From contig JACJXJ010000004.1 in NCBI GenBank assembly GCA_020636695.1, positions 15,054 through 79,053 of the forward strand: a DNA stretch of 64,000 nt. The letters run 5' to 3'. Of this stretch, positions 49,453-60,860 are shown one piece after another. Source of the stretch: Prevotellaceae bacterium. Lineage in GTDB: Bacteria > Bacteroidota > Bacteroidia > Bacteroidales > Paludibacteraceae. The first letter of the stretch is position 1. Each line of letters starts with the position of its first letter. A program made the position numbers and the translations under genes. Under the pieces are notes generated by a model. The model was not told the DNA's origin and ran no database searches. It was given only the letters and a program-made list of their open reading frames with translations.

Positions 49453-52400
49453 ATGAAACGATTCAAATTGTTCAACAACATCGTGGGCTGGGTGGCTTTT
49501 GCCATCGCCGCTGTCACTTATTTACTCACCATAGAACCAACAGCTAGCTTTTGGGATTGTGGTGAATTTATTTCATCAGCCTTTAAATTGGAAGTAGGTC
49601 ACCCACCGGGAGCACCTTTTTTCATGATGACAGCCCATCTATTTACACTGTTAGCCTCTGATGTTACACAAGTAGCAGCTATGGTTAATTCCATGTCGGC
49701 GTTATGTAGTGCTTTCACGATTTTGTTCTTATTCTGGACCATTACGCATTTGGCACGCAAAATTTTGTTGAAAGAGGGCGAAGAAATGTCCGTAACCAAA
49801 ATAATTGCTATCTTGGGTGCTGGTCTTGTAGGCGCATTAGCCTACGCATTCTCCGATACATTCTGGTTTTCGGCTGTTGAAGGTGAAGTTTATGCGTATT
49901 CTTCGTTATTCACCGCAGTGGTATTTTGGGTGATGCTCAAATGGGAAGATGCTGCGGATAAATCGGGTTCTGACCGTTGGATTATTCTGATTGCTTACCT
50001 TATGGGATTAAGTATTGGTGTCCACTTACTGAACTTATTGGCGATACCAGCCATTGTGTTAGTTTATTATTTCAAAAAATATACGCCAACTACAAAAGGC
50101 GTCATTTTGGCTATTGTAGCGTCTGGTGCTATTTTAGTAGCCGTGCTTTACGGTTTGATTCCAGGTTTTGTAAAAGTAGCTAGCTGGTTCGAATTGCTAT
50201 TTGTCAATTCACTTGGCATGGCGTTTAACACAGGCTTAATCATTTATTTGATTGTGGTAACAGCTGTACTTGTGTGGGCTATTTACGAAACACAAGCGGG
50301 CAAAAACGTAGTACGCATCAAAATCGCGTTCTTATCAGCGTTAACACTCCTTGGAATTCCATTCGTGGGCGACAACGTGATACTTGGTTTACTACTTGTG
50401 ATTGGTGGTGGCTTATTTTTGTTTTTATACAAAAAAGAGATTAGCCGTCGTTGGTTAAATACCATCATTTTGTGTGCTACCATGATGTTGGTGGGCTATG
50501 CGTCATACGCCATGATTGTGATTCGTTCGGCAGCTAATACACCGATGGATCAAAACTCACCTGACGATGTATTCTCGTTACAATATTATTTGAATCGTGA
50601 ACAATATGGCGATCGCCCATTAATCTACGGTGCCATTTACTCTGCGCCCGAAAAATTAGAAGTAGTAGGTAACAATTGTATGCCGATACAAAAAGAAGGT
50701 TCTCCTGTGTGGATTCGCAAAGAAAAAACAACAGAAGGAGAAAAAGATTCATACACCATATCGGGTTACAAACACCGCGGTTACGAAATGGACGAACGTT
50801 TTATGATGCTGTTCCCTCGTATGTACAGCACGAACGAAGATCATATCAATGCGTATAAAAGTTGGGCCAATGTAAAAGGTAACCGCATCAAAGTAGACCG
50901 TTGCGGCAATATGGAATCCATAGTATGTCCTACGTTTGGCGAAAACTTGAAATTTTTCTTCAAATATCAATTGAATTTTATGTACTTCCGCTATTTCATG
51001 TGGAACTTTAGCGGTCGTCAAAACGATATTCAAAGCCACGGCGAAATTGACCATGGTAACTGGATTACAGGTTTAAGTTTTATTGATAACGCCATGCTCG
51101 GTGACCAAACCAATGCACCCGCTATTATGCGTGAAAATAAAGGTAACAACCGTTATTTCTTATTGCCGTTATTATTGGGTATCTTAGGTATTCTATGGCA
51201 ATTGGGCAACGGTAAAAAAGGCACTCAAAGTTTCTGGATAACTTTTACGTTATTCTTCATGACAGGTATTGCTATCGTTATCTATTTGAATCAAACGCCT
51301 TACCAACCACGCGAACGCGATTATGCGTATGCTGGTTCGTTCTATGCGTTCTCTATTTGGATTGGTTTAGGAATTCTAGCCGTGATACAAGGACTTAAAA
51401 AATTCATGCCAAAAACGATAGCTACTGTACTTGCCGTAATTCTTGGTTTAGGTGTTCCTACACTTATGGCAGCCGAAAACTGGGACGATCACGACCGTAG
51501 CGGTCGCACCACGGCACGCGATTTTGGAGCTAACTACTTAAATAGTTGTGCACCAAATTCTATCTATTTTTGCAATGGCGATAACGACACCTTCCCTATT
51601 TGGTACAACCAAGAAGTAGAAGGCACACGTACCGACGTACGCGCTTGTAACTTGAGCTACCTATCCACCGACTGGTACATCGACCAAATGAAACGTGAAG
51701 CATACGAATCGAAACCTCTTCCAATTTCATGGGATCGCAAAGATTATGTAAGCGGTAATTTAGATATTTCACGGGTGATTGACCATCCAAATTTTGGCGG
51801 TCAAATGCCTTTAAAAACGGCTTTAGAATTAATTCGTCTTCCCGAATTTATTGAAGACGGCATTGGTACGATGTTCGCTAGCACAGTGACAGTTCCAGTG
51901 AACAAAGATCAAGTACTAAAAACAGGTACTGTAAAACCAGAAGAGGCTGACAAAATTGTAGATGAAATGAGTATTAAACTCGGCCGTTCTGCTCAGAAAT
52001 CTGATTTGATGGTATTGGAAATGATCAACAGCAATAATTGGGAACGTCCTATGTACTTTGCCGTAACAGTAGGCGAACAATTTTATCCAAATATCAAAGA
52101 GTACTTGCAGTTGGAAGGATTAGCTTACCGTTTGGTGCCAATAAAAGGCAATGCAGAACGCGTAAACACCGAGGTTATGTTTGACAATATGATGCACAAA
52201 TTCAAATATGGAGGCGTTGATAATCCAAACGTATATTTGGACGAAAACAATTTACGTATGTGTCGTACATTCCGCCTGATGTTCTCGGAATTGATTGGTG
52301 CTTTAATCAAAGAAGGAAAAACTGACAAAGCTGTAGAAGCGTTGGATTATTGCTTGAAAGTTATTCCTGCCGAAACAGTGCCACACGACTACACATCGAT

Positions 52401-52671
52401 GCTCTTAGCCAATTACTATTACGAATTGGGTAAACATGAACAAGCCGATGCGTTAGTCAATAACATCGCAGCGCAAATCTACGAGCGCTTAGATTGGATT
52501 GCGAGTTTGCCAAACGACAAACGTAGCAACTTATCACGCGAAATGAGCGTACAACAAAATATGGGTATGCTGCAAAATATTTATTATAATTGTGCTGATG
52601 CAAAAAGTACGTTGACAGAGTCATTACGTACCAATTTTGAAAAATATTATCAACTGTTACCTATACGTTAA
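49453..52671 (+). CDS. DUF2723 membrane glycosyltransferase-like protein (GT117)
   Basis: 1072 residues, unbroken. The N-terminal DUF2723 domain (about 1-220) has the signature TASFWDCGEFISSAFKLEVGHPPGAPFF, with the acidic residue typical of GT-C enzymes, and about 12 membrane helices extend to residue 660. The remainder is a large periplasmic domain ending in a TPR-like region (IKEGKTDKAVEALDYCLKV). The family resembles protein O-mannosyltransferases and is abundant in Bacteroidota; the acceptor is not known from sequence. A TATCTTTG box lies at 49403-49410. Confidence 0.9.
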   Translation: MKRFKLFNNIVGWVAFAIAAVTYLLTIEPTASFWDCGEFISSAFKLEVGHPPGAPFFMMTAHLFTLLASDVTQVAAMVNSMSALCSAFTILFLFWTITHLARKILLKEGEEMSVTKIIAILGAGLVGALAYAFSDTFWFSAVEGEVYAYSSLFTAVVFWVMLKWEDAADKSGSDRWIILIAYLMGLSIGVHLLNLLAIPAIVLVYYFKKYTPTTKGVILAIVASGAILVAVLYGLIPGFVKVASWFELLFVNSLGMAFNTGLIIYLIVVTAVLVWAIYETQAGKNVVRIKIAFLSALTLLGIPFVGDNVILGLLLVIGGGLFLFLYKKEISRRWLNTIILCATMMLVGYASYAMIVIRSAANTPMDQNSPDDVFSLQYYLNREQYGDRPLIYGAIYSAPEKLEVVGNNCMPIQKEGSPVWIRKEKTTEGEKDSYTISGYKHRGYEMDERFMMLFPRMYSTNEDHINAYKSWANVKGNRIKVDRCGNMESIVCPTFGENLKFFFKYQLNFMYFRYFMWNFSGRQNDIQSHGEIDHGNWITGLSFIDNAMLGDQTNAPAIMRENKGNNRYFLLPLLLGILGILWQLGNGKKGTQSFWITFTLFFMTGIAIVIYLNQTPYQPRERDYAYAGSFYAFSIWIGLGILAVIQGLKKFMPKTIATVLAVILGLGVPTLMAAENWDDHDRSGRTTARDFGANYLNSCAPNSIYFCNGDNDTFPIWYNQEVEGTRTDVRACNLSYLSTDWYIDQMKREAYESKPLPISWDRKDYVSGNLDISRVIDHPNFGGQMPLKTALELIRLPEFIEDGIGTMFASTVTVPVNKDQVLKTGTVKPEEADKIVDEMSIKLGRSAQKSDLMVLEMINSNNWERPMYFAVTVGEQFYPNIKEYLQLEGLAYRLVPIKGNAERVNTEVMFDNMMHKFKYGGVDNPNVYLDENNLRMCRTFRLMFSELIGALIKEGKTDKAVEALDYCLKVIPAETVPHDYTSMLLANYYYELGKHEQADALVNNIAAQIYERLDWIASLPNDKRSNLSREMSVQQNMGMLQNIYYNCADAKSTLTESLRTNFEKYYQLLPIR

Positions 52672-52676
52672 TAAAC

Positions 52677-52713
52677 AAATAAAGCCTCTTCTGGACTAGA
52701 AGAGGCTTTATTT
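52677..52713. terminator. Intrinsic terminator after the DUF2723 gene
   Basis: AAATAAAGCCTCTTCT, short loop, AGAAGAGGCTTTATTT. It separates the DUF2723 gene from the deacetylase, although it starts only 6 bases after the stop codon. Confidence 0.9.
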
Positions 52714-52741
52714 ATACTATAAAACTACGCCTTATAGACTT

Positions 52742-53350
52742 ATGTTCGTTGAACAACCACCACATTTTTTACGTTTAATTTGGAAAGGTACTTGGCGCAA
52801 AAAACAAGCCGGTAAAAAAGTCGTCTATCTAACGTTCGACGATGGACCATCGCCTGTGACTACACCCAAGCTGTTAGATCTTTTGGATGAGCATGCTATT
52901 AAAGCGACTTTTTTCTGCGTGGGAGATAATGTACGCAAATATCCCGATTTATTTCAAGAAATCAAGCGTAGAGGGCACCAAGTAGGCAATCACACCATGC
53001 ATCACCTCAAAGGATTTTGTACAGATTACGATACCTACATTCGCGATGTGACCATAGCAGACAAACTCATACAAAGTCATCTCATGCGTCCTCCTTATGG
53101 CCGCATAAAACCACAACAGCTACGCACGTTGTCAAAAAAATATGAAATTGTGATGTGGGATGTGATTACACGCGATTACAACAATAAACTCACACCCGAA
53201 GAAGTATACACCATTGTGAAACGATACACGCGTAATGGCTCTATCATCGTTTTTCACGATTCGGAGAAAGCTGCTAAGAATATGTTTGGAGCATTACCCG
53301 ATTCCATTCACTTCTTAAAAGAGCATGGCTACTCGTTCGAGTTACTTTAA
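52742..53350 (+). CDS. NodB-type polysaccharide deacetylase
   Basis: 202 residues. NodB homology domain with the metal and base residues in VYLTFDDGPSPVTTPKLLD (D-D), QVGNHTMHHL (H-x3-H), RPPYGR and DVITRDY, and VFHDS at the end. No signal peptide is obvious; the start MFVEQPPHFLRL may be followed by a short basic stretch. Removes N-acetyl groups from a glycan; the substrate is not indicated. Its stop is 8 bases from the stop of the convergent protease. Confidence 0.9.
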   Translation: MFVEQPPHFLRLIWKGTWRKKQAGKKVVYLTFDDGPSPVTTPKLLDLLDEHAIKATFFCVGDNVRKYPDLFQEIKRRGHQVGNHTMHHLKGFCTDYDTYIRDVTIADKLIQSHLMRPPYGRIKPQQLRTLSKKYEIVMWDVITRDYNNKLTPEEVYTIVKRYTRNGSIIVFHDSEKAAKNMFGALPDSIHFLKEHGYSFELL

Positions 53351-53357
53351 GAGTAAT

Positions 53358-55763
53358 TTAGAAAAATACCTTAATATATTTATCACCCGACCTCACCAAA
53401 TAAACTTGACCGTGAGGTAAAGTCATATATTGAGTAGTAGCATTAGGTTCAACCACAGTCCACAACTGACCTTGCGCATTGTAAATGTAAATCGGTTCTG
53501 AAGCTGTTATCACCAAACCATCGCCGTCGTACACCACTCCCTCTATGGCAGACGCAACATCCTTTAATGTTTCCACTTCAATGCGATTGGAAAGTTCTGT
53601 GACATAATCTGGTTCATCTACATTGACTGAATTAGTGGCCGACACTTGATAGTAATAACTCGTTAACGACGTCAAATCAGAGGCATAATAAAATGTATCG
53701 CGTACACAAATAGTTGCCGATTGATAATCAAAATGATGATATGATTGTTGATGTGTTTCATTGATAGGCTCCAATTGCAAATAATAAGCAGTTGCCCCTT
53801 TTACAGATTGCCAACGCGCAACAAACGAATTAGAGGTCACCTCTACAGGATTTAACGCCACGGGAACAGCTAACTCCACAGGTGAAGCGTAACCAATTAA
53901 ATTAATATCGGTAGTATGCTCATAATTTGTAACATTCACATAATCGGAGTGTCCAAACTCATCAGATGGCACGGTTGGCAGATAACGAATATCAACACGT
54001 TGTACGATGGCGGATTTACCGGCTTCTGGGGTAATAATTATTTTTTCGGTACTCCAATCGGTGTCCTTTGTACGCATCTGGAAATAATCGCCCATTTCAA
54101 AACTTAATTCTAAATTATCATCAACAGACGTACTCGCCACCACCACTGATTGAATTGGCGACGGAGTTAACTGCTCTGTTTCAAAAATAAGACGAGGCTC
54201 ACTCACCGCCACATTCGAGATATCATCGTCATCATCTTCTAAAAACTTGAATATAATAACGCTATCTTGCTCAATAATAGTTGATAATTCATAATCGACA
54301 CCAATAAAATTATCAAATTCATCAACTCGTTGAACTCCAGGAAATGGATCTCCCGCTAAATCAGTTGTAGCTTGATCGGCCTCAATAATATCAACGCCCA
54401 TATCTGTAGCATAATTATTAACCGCATTATTATTCCAACGTGTAGCGTTATATTTAATGCGCGTAATCAATAGTCCATGTCCAGGCAGTGCTAAACTATC
54501 CCAGCCTATAGGCTGTCTATTTTCCAATAAGTAGAATTGTAACGGATTAGGATTTGTAGGTATTAAATTATGTCGAGCACTTGCCACCAAATAAGCTTCA
54601 TTAGATACAATGAGAGGTTCTATCACAGTGAGTTGACTGCGAGAAAGTTGTTTAGGAGTGAGATAACCTAGATAAAAACGTTCGTAAGCTGAGTAACTTG
54701 GAGGTGTACGACCGTTGTTATTATAAGGACCGCGATCCATAATATCCCAATTACCAAGCGTGTAATGACTAGCACCGTTAGTCGTATACAAATCGGGTAA
54801 TCCAAGTACATGGCTAAATTCGTGAACAAACGTTCCGATACCACACATCTGAGCGTCCGAATTTCCCCTTAATTCAGACGTACAGGCATAATTATAAACC
54901 TTGACCCCATCTACAGACAATTTAGGAGCCAAATTCCAATGATGTGGCCAAATAGTACTTGTTCCACCACCTTCGGCTTCATTATAACCAGCATAAATAA
55001 CAAACACATTATCCACATTGCCATTGGCATCAGCATCATATTTTTTGAAATCAACATCGGCATTGGCAGCTTCGCAAGCATGCTTTATCATGTCTCTTGG
55101 TCGCCCGTCGTTACCAGATACATTTGCCCCATAATAAGCATAATCGTAAGGCAGCGTATAGGGACCCACCACATCAAACTGAGGTTGAAATAAGCCAGCC
55201 GTACTAGCCTCAAAATAATCAGCTGCAGAACCTGTGGCGCCATTATCGGTATAGCCTTTTTGATTCAAAAGATTGGAAAATTGTTGGGCTGAATTTGGTG
55301 TTACAAAGGGTTGAGTTGGAAACTCGACTAAAATAACCAAGGTTTTATAGAAACCCTTGACGCCGTTGGGACCACGATCCTCAAACAACCCCTGTCGTAC
55401 TTTAGCACGCTCTGCACGATACATAGCGACATCTTGACTAGACATCTTATCTGAAGCCACTTGATTGAGTAAATTCCATTCATCAACAGAACGTTGGTCT
55501 GGATTATGAGCTTGTACGCCCAAACTGATAAGAAAACCTTTTGTAGAAAGAGTGGCATATTCATAACCACCATTCACTTCTAGGAGCGAATACCCATCTA
55601 CGGTGGTAGCATAATTAAAAAATTCATCACCACACAAACGCAGCGACAATGTACTTCCATCCGGCTGTTGATGGAATAAAACGTCAGGATAAGCCGTCAC
55701 TGCCAATAATGGAGATAACGACATCAGTAGGAAAGAGAGTGTTAGGTAAATGATTTTCTTCAT
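53358..55763 (-). CDS. M6 family metalloprotease domain protein, T9SS-type C-terminus
   Basis: 801 residues from ATG 55763, which begins the signal peptide MKKIIYLTLSFLLMSLSPLLA; an in-frame ATG at 55820 is less likely. An N-terminal prodomain is followed by the M6 catalytic domain with GIGTFVHEFSHVLGLPDLY (HExxHxxGxxD zinc site) and the conserved GPYNNNGRTPPSYSAYERFYLGYL. Then a fibronectin-like region, and a C-terminal IYIYNAQGQLW...VYLVRSGDKYIKVFF resembling a T9SS sorting domain. Secreted or surface protease, unbroken. Tandem paralogue of the next gene. Confidence 0.88.
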   Translation of the reverse strand: MKKIIYLTLSFLLMSLSPLLAVTAYPDVLFHQQPDGSTLSLRLCGDEFFNYATTVDGYSLLEVNGGYEYATLSTKGFLISLGVQAHNPDQRSVDEWNLLNQVASDKMSSQDVAMYRAERAKVRQGLFEDRGPNGVKGFYKTLVILVEFPTQPFVTPNSAQQFSNLLNQKGYTDNGATGSAADYFEASTAGLFQPQFDVVGPYTLPYDYAYYGANVSGNDGRPRDMIKHACEAANADVDFKKYDADANGNVDNVFVIYAGYNEAEGGGTSTIWPHHWNLAPKLSVDGVKVYNYACTSELRGNSDAQMCGIGTFVHEFSHVLGLPDLYTTNGASHYTLGNWDIMDRGPYNNNGRTPPSYSAYERFYLGYLTPKQLSRSQLTVIEPLIVSNEAYLVASARHNLIPTNPNPLQFYLLENRQPIGWDSLALPGHGLLITRIKYNATRWNNNAVNNYATDMGVDIIEADQATTDLAGDPFPGVQRVDEFDNFIGVDYELSTIIEQDSVIIFKFLEDDDDDISNVAVSEPRLIFETEQLTPSPIQSVVVASTSVDDNLELSFEMGDYFQMRTKDTDWSTEKIIITPEAGKSAIVQRVDIRYLPTVPSDEFGHSDYVNVTNYEHTTDINLIGYASPVELAVPVALNPVEVTSNSFVARWQSVKGATAYYLQLEPINETHQQSYHHFDYQSATICVRDTFYYASDLTSLTSYYYQVSATNSVNVDEPDYVTELSNRIEVETLKDVASAIEGVVYDGDGLVITASEPIYIYNAQGQLWTVVEPNATTQYMTLPHGQVYLVRSGDKYIKVFF

Positions 55764-55907
55764 AACTACATGTGTTAATGAATAAAATGTTATATAAAAC
55801 GAAACGAGATTATGACTCATAATCCCGACTTCGCACTTATATCATCCTCTTATGTGAATGAACGAACTTACCCCACAAATATATAAAATTATTTTAATAT
55901 ATCCTAA

Positions 55908-58767
55908 TTATGGAAAAATTTGATAAAAAAAGTTAGCAGAAGGATCTGTACGCTTAATATGACCCTTCAAGCCATACTTAATCACGCAAAAAACATTGGT
56001 TGGTAACGTTGGAATATCAATAATATTACTAGTTGGTTGAATCTCTGCCAATAATTGACCGTGTGCAGAATAAACATACAAACGATAATCAGGATCAAAA
56101 TGTTCGACCTCTACCTGATAACCAGTTTGGGAGGAAAAACGAACCGTAAGGGGAGAAACACTCGATTTTGTTAAGACGTCTACTTCATTGGAATACGCTG
56201 TAATATTCTCATAATAATCGGTCTTGTCAGTAGCTTGAACACGGTACTTGTAAGCTGTATTAGGCAATAATCCGACTACAGTTTCACTTAAATTAGTGGT
56301 ATGTTTGTGATGACACACATACGACACATTATATGTAAAATGCACTGTAAAATCATCAAACAGAACATTCCCATTATTTTTGTTATACGTCATTCTAAAA
56401 CGAGAGAATGTATTAGATGCAGGCAATGACATCTCTTTAATACCTTTTGGCATATTAGCTGCAATAACAAATGTATCAATAGGAATCCATTGCTGACCAT
56501 CAAATCCATCAACACGCAACTCACTACCAGTAGCACTCATACTCCTTAACCAGAAACTAATTTTTTCAATTGGGAATATATAACGTTCTGTAACTAACGT
56601 GTCTTGATTCGTAGCAAAAGTCAATGCTGGCGAAGCATTACCATAAAACGTGGTATTCTTAGAGCTTAAATTAGACGCCCAGTCGGTTGGAACATTATTA
56701 CTAACAAGTGATGTAAAGCCTTCGCTTAATGAATCAGATGAACCCGTAAACGAATATACGGACAAATAATAACCTGTGGCATCAAACGCAGAATCCCAAT
56801 GAGCCACAAATGAGGAAATTGTTGTATCCGTGGCTGCACGAGCCACTGGGACTTGAACCAGAATAGGACGACTAGATTGTCCCCTCAACGGTATTTCGTA
56901 TTGGGTGTATTGGTCACACGTAATAACCAACGTATCGTTATCATAATCGTCAAAAGAAGCCAACATGGGAAGATAACGAATAGCGATAGTTACATTCAAT
57001 GTAGAATCAGCTGATGGCGACAACAACAACGAGCTATTAGTCCACTCCGAGGATGAAGTTGCCATAGAGCGCATAAAAAAGTTTTCTCCATTTTTTAATT
57101 CCAATTTTAACGGTTGTACTAAATCTTGACCGAGCACGGGCAAAAGCTGAGAATCTGATGGGGACTCCTGAACGGTAACAAACAAATTCATAGCAGAAGG
57201 AAAATCTTCATAGTGAGGAAATCCCTCACCACCACCATCATAGCGAAATGAAACAATTCCACCTGATTCGGAAATGTAAGTTAATGGTTGATTAATATCA
57301 ATCCCGCTACGTAAAGTAGGACGAAAAGACGTTACATTTGCTGTTCCAGGAAATGGATCACTGGCTGAGTTTACAGCATACATACCAGCTTCTATAATAT
57401 CTACTCCTAAAGCGGTAGCTATATTATTTGGCCCATTAGCACTCCATGTTGACGCATTATAATTCACGCGAGTCACTAACAATCCGTGCCCAGGAAGATA
57501 AGCGTCCCAACCTGATTTTTGACGATTTTCGAGCATAATGAACTGAGTTGGACTTGGCGAACTACCATTTAAATTATGGCTGCGTGATTCTGTAATAAGA
57601 TAAGCATTATTAGTTGATAATAATGACCCCAAGGTAACCAGAGAAGGTTGGTTCAATACCGTAGGTGTAAGCCATCCTAAGAAAAAACGTTCATAAGCAG
57701 AATACCCTGGCGGTGTTCTACCTGCATTATTATAAGGACCCGCATCCATTACATCCCAACTCCTAAAGGTGGCATGCTTCTGCACATATTAGTAGCGTAA
57801 AAGTCAGGCAAGCCAAGCATACATGACCAAATTCATGTACAAACGTTCCAATACCGCACATATTAGAACCAGTATAACCCTTTAACTCTGAGGTACAAGC
57901 ATAATCATAAATTTTTTTCCCGTCTATTACATAAGGAGATGACAGCATCCAACGATGTGGCCAAACGGTTTCTTCTGAGCCACCTTCGGCTTCATTAAAT
58001 CCTGCATAATACACAAACACATTATCAACAAAACCATCACCATCTGTATCATATTCAGAAAAATCGACTCCTAAACTATCAACCTTTTTACATGCATCAA
58101 TAATCATTTGACGAGGATTAGCATCGTTCCCATTTATGTTTTGTCCGTAATAATTATACGTTTGATCTAAAGAAACAGGACCAACCACAACAAAGTTTGG
58201 AGCAAAAACACCATTTGAATTATCACTAAAATAATCACGGGCAGAACCAGTACCGCCATTTGCACTATAACCAATCTGATTTAACAAAGCGGTATAGGCT
58301 TGTTGTGGCTCACTAACAGAAAATTTTTTATTGGTAAATTCGACCAAAATAACTAAACTTTTAGGACTTCCTGATAGAGGATATGACTTTTGTACACCCA
58401 TGGAACGTTTTCTATTAGGTGCAACAACATCGGATGATCGGGTTGCTAAAGACGTAGCAGTTTTTAAAAATCGTTTTTCTTTAGCTGTACGATGACTCGC
58501 ACTTTTGGCTATCACTCCACGCGTACGAACGCCCCCCCAAACATCCATCTCGGCATACTCATAAACGCCTAAAGTATTTTGCGTGACCAGATAACCATCT
58601 TCAGTGGTAGTATAATTAAACGACTCATCTCCATGACGTAAAATAGATAAGCTGGTTCCATCTGGCTGGTTAATAACCATAACACCTTTAAACGCTGGCA
58701 CAGCGAAAAGACTTGAAAAAGACAATAACAGTAGTAAATATGTTAATTTTATTCTTTTCATAACCAT
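55908..58767 (-). CDS. M6 family metalloprotease domain protein, frameshifted at the active site
   Basis: About 950 residues. Start at 58767 or, preferred, ATG 58761 (MKRIKLTYLLLLLSF signal peptide). Prodomain, then catalytic domain with GIGTFVHEFGHV; within 20 bases the frame breaks, reads GLPDFYATNMC in another frame and breaks again near 57785 before SWDVMDAGPYNNAGRTPPGYSAYERFFLGWL. A jelly-roll-like region with FYGNASPALTF, a fibronectin-like segment and a T9SS-like end (YRLYVYSAHGQLLAEI) follow. The C-terminus HIKRTDPSANFFYQIFP is longer than in the paralogue. Confidence 0.86.
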
Positions 58768-58853
58768 ATTAATTCAATTTAAAACTTTAAACCACAAAGA
58801 TAGTCATTTTAAAAAGATTTGGCAACCCCTTTAAGTCTTTTTATAGATTAAAC

Positions 58854-58886
58854 AAAAAAGAGGACTGTCGTTTGACAGTCCTCTTT
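58854..58886. terminator. Intrinsic terminator between the T9SS protein and the M6 proteases
   Basis: AAAAAAGAGGACTGTC, loop GTTT, GACAGTCCTCTTT. Ends the SusC-SusD-lipoprotein-T9SS protein transcription unit on the minus strand. Confidence 0.92.
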
Positions 58887-58908
58887 AATAAATCAAGTTC
58901 TAGAATAC

Positions 58909-60834
58909 TTATTCTTTCACAAATTTTGCGGTGTGTATACCTGCAGCGTCTTTTACAGTGATGATATAAAGACCAGTAGATAAACTACCGATAGAAACAC
59001 CATTTTGAACTGAATTAGCGCGATAAGTAGCCACTTGTTTGCCAGTAATGTCAGCAATCGAAATTGATGAATTATCTGCCAAGCTAGAAATATAAAGCAT
59101 ATCTTTTGCTGGATTTGGATACACTGACAATTGATTATCAGCGGTTACATATTTAATAGCGATTGGTTCTTCAACCGTACCTGCTAAATAGCCAAAGGTA
59201 ACAGCAGAATTAATTGCCAAACTTACTAAATCAGCATAACCAGTAACGCCATAAGTATTTGAATAATAAGGTTCTGTGTAATCTTCAGCATAATTCATCC
59301 AACCATCAGCATCATTGAAGCTCAAATACGCGGTATAAGGACTAAATGCATTATACACTTGACCACGACGAATAGATAATAGATCTACATAGTTATTATC
59401 AACTGTTGCTGTCAACGTATCGACTTGTGGTAAATCAATAACTACAAAATATTTACCTTTTACGCCTATTGGTTGATCAAAAGTAACAGCCGTAGGCACT
59501 AAATTAGGAGATTGAATATAGGCATTATTACCAAGTACTGAAGCAAAAGTTGCTTCGTAACGACCAAATTCCCAATCATTTCTTGGACGACCATTTTCGT
59601 CAGCACCCAATATACGAATCACACAAATAGAATCTGCATAGTTTTCCAAATAAGCTTCATAGAATGTGAATGATACACCTGTCAAAGCAGCATAACCATC
59701 TTTTCCTAATACTTCAAAACTTTCAGCGTACGACATTGGAGAATTAGTACTCAAACCAAACATACCTATAGAATTATAAGATTCTGAAGGAGCTAAGTTG
59801 GTTAATGTATCGGTAGAGTTAGCTACAGGTGAAACAACTCCTTCTGATGGTAATACAGCAGTAGTGTCACCTTCGGCGTTTGATGCTTTTAATGACAAAA
59901 CAATTGATGAATTAGCAGGAAGTGTAAGTGACATAGCATACGTAGTATCAACAGGAAGACCAGCATCATCTAACAATGCAATTTCAGCTCCAGTCACAGT
60001 CCATTTATAATCAGTTGTGAAATTACAATCAGCACTAACATTAACCAATGCAGAATCTGATGAAACATACACTTTAGGAGATTCTGTATTGGTACTCCAA
60101 GCGGCATTCCATGCAGCAGCTGTAAACCCGTTAATCATTGGTTTTGGATTTTGTGGCTCTTCAGTTGAAATCACAAAATAATCCATAGCTGCATACCAAG
60201 AATCAGCAGCACCCTTGTGATTAAAAGCAAAATAATAAGAACCTGTAGCAGGCACTGTAAATGAAGCTTTAACCAAAGTCCATTCAGCCATACCTACGGC
60301 GTTAGCACCCGTTTTGTCAATAACAACAGTAGTATGAGTCGTATCAGCTGTAGCACCCATGGTAATTTTCAAGTCTTGAACACCATAAGAATCAGGAGCC
60401 ATAACAAAAGCAGACGCCCAATAAGTTACACCTTGTGTTAACTCTACAGCAACATTAGAAATTGCCCAAGCATTAACAGGTGCTGCAGGATCGTAATCAG
60501 AAACAAGATACATCTCACCCATTGCAGCAGAAATATCACCAGTAGAAGTCTCAACACTAGACCCAACATAAAGACCGTAATAATTTTCACTGGCGCCAAA
60601 AGATTGGAGAAGAGTCCAAGTATTATCCTTGTCTTCAAAATCTTCTACATATACAGCAGAAGCTGGAATTTTAGCTGGTGCCACAGCACTTTTTGCCAAG
60701 CCAGGAACGGTAGTTTCGACTGACACTTTTTCAGAACCAGATAAAGCTTTAAACGCTTTTTTCTGAGGAACAATCGCCGATACCGCAATTGAGGTGGCGA
60801 GCAAAATAATCAACGAGTAAATTTTCGTTTTCAT
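58909..60834 (-). CDS. T9SS type A sorting-domain surface protein with choice-of-anchor J domain
   Basis: 641 residues. Signal peptide to about 20, then a jelly-roll 'choice-of-anchor J' domain starting VYVEDFEDKDNTWTLL near residue 62, an Ig/PKD-like middle (VSADCNFTTDYKWTVTG), a second beta domain, and the C-terminal sorting domain NQLSVYPNPAKDMLYIS...GLYIITVKDAAGIHTAKFVKE. The last part directs export through the type IX system and anchoring to lipopolysaccharide. Likely a surface binding protein. It follows the lipoprotein gene by 26 bases. Confidence 0.92.
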   Translation of the reverse strand: MKTKIYSLIILLATSIAVSAIVPQKKAFKALSGSEKVSVETTVPGLAKSAVAPAKIPASAVYVEDFEDKDNTWTLLQSFGASENYYGLYVGSSVETSTGDISAAMGEMYLVSDYDPAAPVNAWAISNVAVELTQGVTYWASAFVMAPDSYGVQDLKITMGATADTTHTTVVIDKTGANAVGMAEWTLVKASFTVPATGSYYFAFNHKGAADSWYAAMDYFVISTEEPQNPKPMINGFTAAAWNAAWSTNTESPKVYVSSDSALVNVSADCNFTTDYKWTVTGAEIALLDDAGLPVDTTYAMSLTLPANSSIVLSLKASNAEGDTTAVLPSEGVVSPVANSTDTLTNLAPSESYNSIGMFGLSTNSPMSYAESFEVLGKDGYAALTGVSFTFYEAYLENYADSICVIRILGADENGRPRNDWEFGRYEATFASVLGNNAYIQSPNLVPTAVTFDQPIGVKGKYFVVIDLPQVDTLTATVDNNYVDLLSIRRGQVYNAFSPYTAYLSFNDADGWMNYAEDYTEPYYSNTYGVTGYADLVSLAINSAVTFGYLAGTVEEPIAIKYVTADNQLSVYPNPAKDMLYISSLADNSSISIADITGKQVATYRANSVQNGVSIGSLSTGLYIITVKDAAGIHTAKFVKE

Positions 60835-60860
60835 AATCTGTTTTTTTTAGAATTAAACAA

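Noticed and set aside
53358..58767. Duplicated M6 genes as a mobile or composite element
   Set aside because: No transposase, inverted repeats or target duplication is seen, and the copies have diverged greatly outside the catalytic core, so old tandem duplication is enough.
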